From Elysia crispata (lineage: Eukaryota; Mollusca; Gastropoda; Plakobranchidae), in contig JAWDGP010001486.1 in NCBI GenBank assembly GCA_033675545.1, positions 582,001 through 646,000 of the forward strand: DNA of 64,000 nucleotides, read 5' to 3'. Under the pieces are notes generated by a model that was not told the origin of the DNA, ran no database searches, and saw nothing but the letters and a program-made list of their open reading frames with translations. The stretch's first letter is position 1; each line of letters starts with the position of its first letter. This document shows, piece after piece, positions 45,785 to 64,000 of the stretch. The translations under genes and the position numbers were made by a program.

Positions 45785-48700
45785 GGTGATGCAATCTAGA
45801 AAGTTAACCTAGATCTAAATCTATGGCTTTGCTGGTGTCTTTTCTCATAAAATGCTAAGGTGGGTCTGGATTTTATAAGTCCCTTCAATCAACCGGCTTG
45901 GACATCGACAATGTCTCAATACATGTGTTAAAAGTATCTTCAGTTTGAGCACTCTCAATGATGATTTCTGAAGTTCAAGGTCAGCTAAACATTTTTCAAG
46001 AGAGGCTACTCTCACTGCATTTACTTAGATAATTAAATAATGGAACACATTGTTTGAAAAATCATCCAAATTCCAATACATGTTCATGTATTAATACTGA
46101 TGTAATTCTCATTGCACAAAATATTTATCTAGAATCTACATTTGGATTTATCCAGCCTATTTAGATCAGTTTTAGTGCTAGTCAAGGACTTGACATTTGG
46201 CACAAATAAGCATCGGCATTTTAGTATTTTTACGATCTAGATTCTAGATTCTAGATCTAGATCTAGATCTAGATCTAGCTTTCTGGGTAAAAGCACATCT
46301 GCATCATCTGGTCTTTTGTGGGCACTTTTCTTTTTGTTACCCTATTCACCTTTGCTCCATCTTGGAATCGAATAAAACTTAATTCAATCGTAATTTCGAA
46401 TCCTGTCTAGTCTTATGTCTAGGCTAAAGTAAATATTAAAATCTATGTAAATAAAAAACTAAAGTTGTGACCCTCGGGCGGGTAATGGACACAGTGGCTG
46501 TGGACTTGCGGGCAACAGAGGCCTACCTAGATTTCACTTGTGGTTATTGATGAGAGAGAGAGAGAGAGATAGTCAGCATGTGTGATACTGTTAGTTCATA
46601 ATCTACCATTCTCCCACTTGAAAACTGCACACTATGGTGTGCAGTGTTGCACAGACCTAATTAGTCTAGTTTTCTTCAACCAATTTTCCTCCCTTTTCTT
46701 TATTAGGCTTAGTTCTCAATCTACATGGAGAAGAGGAAGTTTAAAAAAGAGTGTCCTAGTCTAGGCTCAGGCGACAAAAAGTAACTGTAGAACGAGCATT
46801 TCTTGGTTACGACTGCAGAGCAATTGTGACACAATTATTATCTAACTTACACATACATATGTGTCTATTGTAGTGAATCGCTATTTGATATTGCAAATAT
46901 CCTATCTTGCCTTTCCACATACCGCCTCTTTAATTGATGCATGATTTTTTTTCAGGTGCTTACAGGATATTATAAGCACAGAGCAAAAGAGGTGTGCACA
47001 ATATGTTTCTATGCCTAATCTAAGTACTACTAAATCTAGGCTTCGTTTTATGTTTGACATTAATGACTTATTGGTATAGGGATACTTTGGACATCCCCAA
47101 GATTGTAATGCAATATTTTATATCGTGCAGTGTTACATAGTAACCATTGTATTTAAAATTAGTAATTACTATTTCTTTTGTGGTTGCTATGAACCCACAA
47201 AAGGCACTCACCTCTTGTGAAAGAGGGTGCCTGTGTCCACTGGTGCCTTATTTTAAGTAATATTGCTGTGATGACAGGCAGCTCAGGGGATGGGCATCAA
47301 AGAGGTTATCATGTGGGGAAAGAAAGGTGCAGTCAGACGGGAACTTTTTTAATCCACTGTCTCAGTCGTAGGTTAAATGTAACGTCTACAGTGTGGAGAC
47401 AGTGCCACTCTCTTACTGCCCACAACGTACCTGTTGACTCTTTGGAATCTGTTTCTTTTGCCCACTGTGTTGCAGCAAAAAGTGCAGTTTCCACCCAACT
47501 CTAATCAATACACATTTTGTTTTTAAAATGTTTTGTTATGTTATTTTATTTCATCTATGCTGTGACTAATAGTATTACAAAACTGTGGTCTATTCCAAGA
47601 TGGAAGACTAAGGTGCTCTAATCTGTTTAGAATTCAGCTTAAGCTGCCGCAAATTGCAACCAGGTATACATAGAAAACCTAAATTTGTTAGAAGCTGTGT
47701 CTTCTTTCTGAAAGAGGAAAATAACACTTTCTCCTTGCATATAATTTTTGCATAATTCTCTTTTTTTTTTCATTTTTCTTAGAAACCAGATAGATAGACG
47801 ACAGTTTGATTTTAAAAGCAGATAATTGTCCACTTTGTTTCTTGAACAAATATCTGAAAGTTTTGACCTGGTTTCTTTCTCTTTTATTATCAATAATTAC
47901 TCAATACAGTTTTCAAAGTCTTTGTAAATTTTTTCGAATTCTAACATTTTTATATATATATATATTTATGACTTATAAATATAAGAATTGACTTATTTTC
48001 AAAAATTAATGAAGGTCAGTATGTATTATACTATAAGTTGTATTCATTTTAAAAGATGGTGGTTGTGCAAGGTATTGCTTAAGTGTTTTATCTTTAAAAC
48101 TGCAGTTTCTAATTTTCTTTCCAGCATTTAAATCATAATATGATGAGTTGAAATAGTAACAGTTAAGTTTTAATAGAGAGCGAATTTTGAATTGCACAGT
48201 CAATAGCTCTTGAGTTGTGCATTTTGATGGCTTGCACAGCTGCAGCCAGAACGAAACAGATAACTCATTGCCAAGTCACTTCAAGATTATTTTAATGCAG
48301 TTCATTAAATTTGGTGTGCGAAAATTATGTAATGAAGTGCATGGAAGGAAGATGACATAAGGGAGTTTTTGATCCTAAGGCATAGTAAAAGACATGAAAG
48401 GCCTAGCAGCAGGCTAAAATAGAGGCTAAAGCCTTCAAGTACAAAGTTCATAAATCACAATTCAGTGATTAAGATGCAACAGACTGGATAGATCATCTGA
48501 ATATTTTCAGGTCTTGAGGTATTTGGAAGGCTTGTAGTTGTTCGAATTTTTATACCATAATTTGAACTTTCTCATCTTTGGAACTCAAGTCAGGTCTTTT
48601 TTTCCTTGAATTTTTAGCAGAGCACCATTGAAACTTAAGACTGACAGGTGTCATTGTTCTTTATGAAAGTATACATACATCTATTCTAACCTCAGGCAAC

Positions 48701-49221
48701 TCGGATGAGTCAGCCAACCGGAATCTCAGTACATGGTTGGAACCAGAGTTTAGTCCCTCTGCCTACGCTAAAGAGCAGGGTATCTGGTTGATTTACCCTC
48801 TGTACCTGACATGTGTCTTTGCTGGTCAAAAATGATGGATTTTTTTGCAGTCAGGCACTGTTTTGTTAGAACTTAGAGTCTCTAGGCTAATCGTTTCTTT
48901 ACATCTAGATCTAGTGGTTACAACAAAGATTGCAAAATAGTTATATCCTGGTCCATGTCTTTGCAACTGCACTAAAAACACTTTAGCCACAACTCTTCAA
49001 ATTAATTATTTGGTGTAGTTTTCCAGGCCAATAAAATAGTTTCAAATGTTTTTTTTTTTGTTTGTTTCAATAACTGGATTTACATTGCAATTATCTGTGA
49101 CGGTCAAACTTTCAAATTGTAGCTTAACAAATGGTTTTATAATCATAAAACAAAATAGTCTCTTTTTTCAAGACAATGAACATGGATGTTTGACCATGAT
49201 TTTTTTTCTTTGCGTCTTTAG
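45785..49221. other. Interval between divergent FECH and PUS1
   Basis: About 3.4 kb that should hold both promoters and a 5'UTR exon of PUS1, since a splice acceptor directly precedes its first ATG. A (CTAGAT)n run lies at 46243-46280 and a short (GA)n at 46551-46570. An ORF at 47217-47504 (95 codons, seven Cys) has no known similarity and no splice context that I can support. Confidence 0.5.
46243..46280. repeat. (CTAGAT)n hexamer run
   Basis: Five to six CTAGAT or CTAGATT units. Shorter relatives of the motif occur elsewhere, for example near 9220, 19230, 48905 and 56108. Confidence 0.85.
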
Positions 49222-49223
49222 TT

Positions 49224-63695
<14,472 letters not shown>

Positions 63696-64000
63696 GTGAA
63701 TATAGCTCTGCTTATTTGTATTACTTACTGTATGTCGTTCTAAGGTTTAAAATGTCATAGTTACCCTCATTCAAGAAATCCAGACATAAACAAAAATAGC
63801 CAGTTTCCATAGTTCCTTTCAGATTTTCGATAATAACAGTTTTATGTATACAATTGTATTGTGTAGGGTTGAACTGGATATAAAGCAATACTAAAACTAG
63901 TAAAAGCAAACTTTGCTTTTGAATTTTTAATGCAAGGGAGTCAGTCTTTTGTTTTTTTTTGTTTTTTTTTTTATTGTAACATTCAGGCATGAAAGAGCAG

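Noticed and set aside
47217..47504. 95-codon Cys-containing ORF as a gene between FECH and PUS1
   Set aside because: No family resemblance, no splice or start context and no codon-like pattern; kept only as a note in the interval description.

Overview
The window is AT-rich animal nuclear DNA. It holds four intron-containing protein-coding genes, long non-coding stretches, abundant microsatellites and relics of several DNA transposons and one LTR retrotransposon. Intron architecture, (TC)n/(GA)n/(TA)n tracts, recurrent TAGGCCTA octamers and CTAGATCTAGAT runs suggest a lophotrochozoan, perhaps a gastropod mollusc. That placement is inference from sequence texture, not from a marker gene. There is no bacterial, plasmid or CRISPR content.

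Layout. 1-10.0 kb: a 54-bp minisatellite with a three-unit higher-order pattern, then gene-poor DNA holding a shortened mariner (4599-5397) and an old diverged repeat block (about 7.56-8.95 kb). 10.3-18.3 kb, minus strand: a C2H2 zinc-finger gene that I assemble from three coding exons (1108 aa, 16 fingers) plus a probable 5'UTR exon. Its first intron carries a non-autonomous piggyBac element with CRE-like palindromes. 20.0-30.3 kb, plus strand: ZZZ3, a subunit of the ATAC histone acetyltransferase complex, assembled from eight coding exons (440 aa). A nearly full-length but broken mariner lies in its second intron. 31.2-33.5 kb: a decayed Ty3/gypsy pol. 34-38 kb: simple repeats and a 289-bp tandem duplication. 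38.8-45.8 kb, minus strand: ferrochelatase FECH in two exons (420 aa). 49.2 kb to the right edge, plus strand: PUS1, a tRNA pseudouridine synthase, with eleven exons visible and the 3' end outside the window. Its sixth intron holds a degenerate hAT-type transposase relic.

The genes do not form an operon or a pathway. The zinc-finger gene and ZZZ3 are divergent and may share a promoter region near 18.2-18.5 kb. ZZZ3 and FECH converge on the retroelement and repeat region. FECH and PUS1 are divergent. FECH and PUS1 both begin with plausible mitochondrial targeting sequences. All exon joins come from reading frame, splice-site consensus and conserved protein motifs; none was checked against transcripts.

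I did not find a clearly new multi-gene system. The most interesting small-scale signals are a predicted six-codon upstream ORF whose stop overlaps the zinc-finger gene's start (TGATG), the CRE-like palindromes carried by the piggyBac element, the two possible starts of PUS1, and the higher-order minisatellite.
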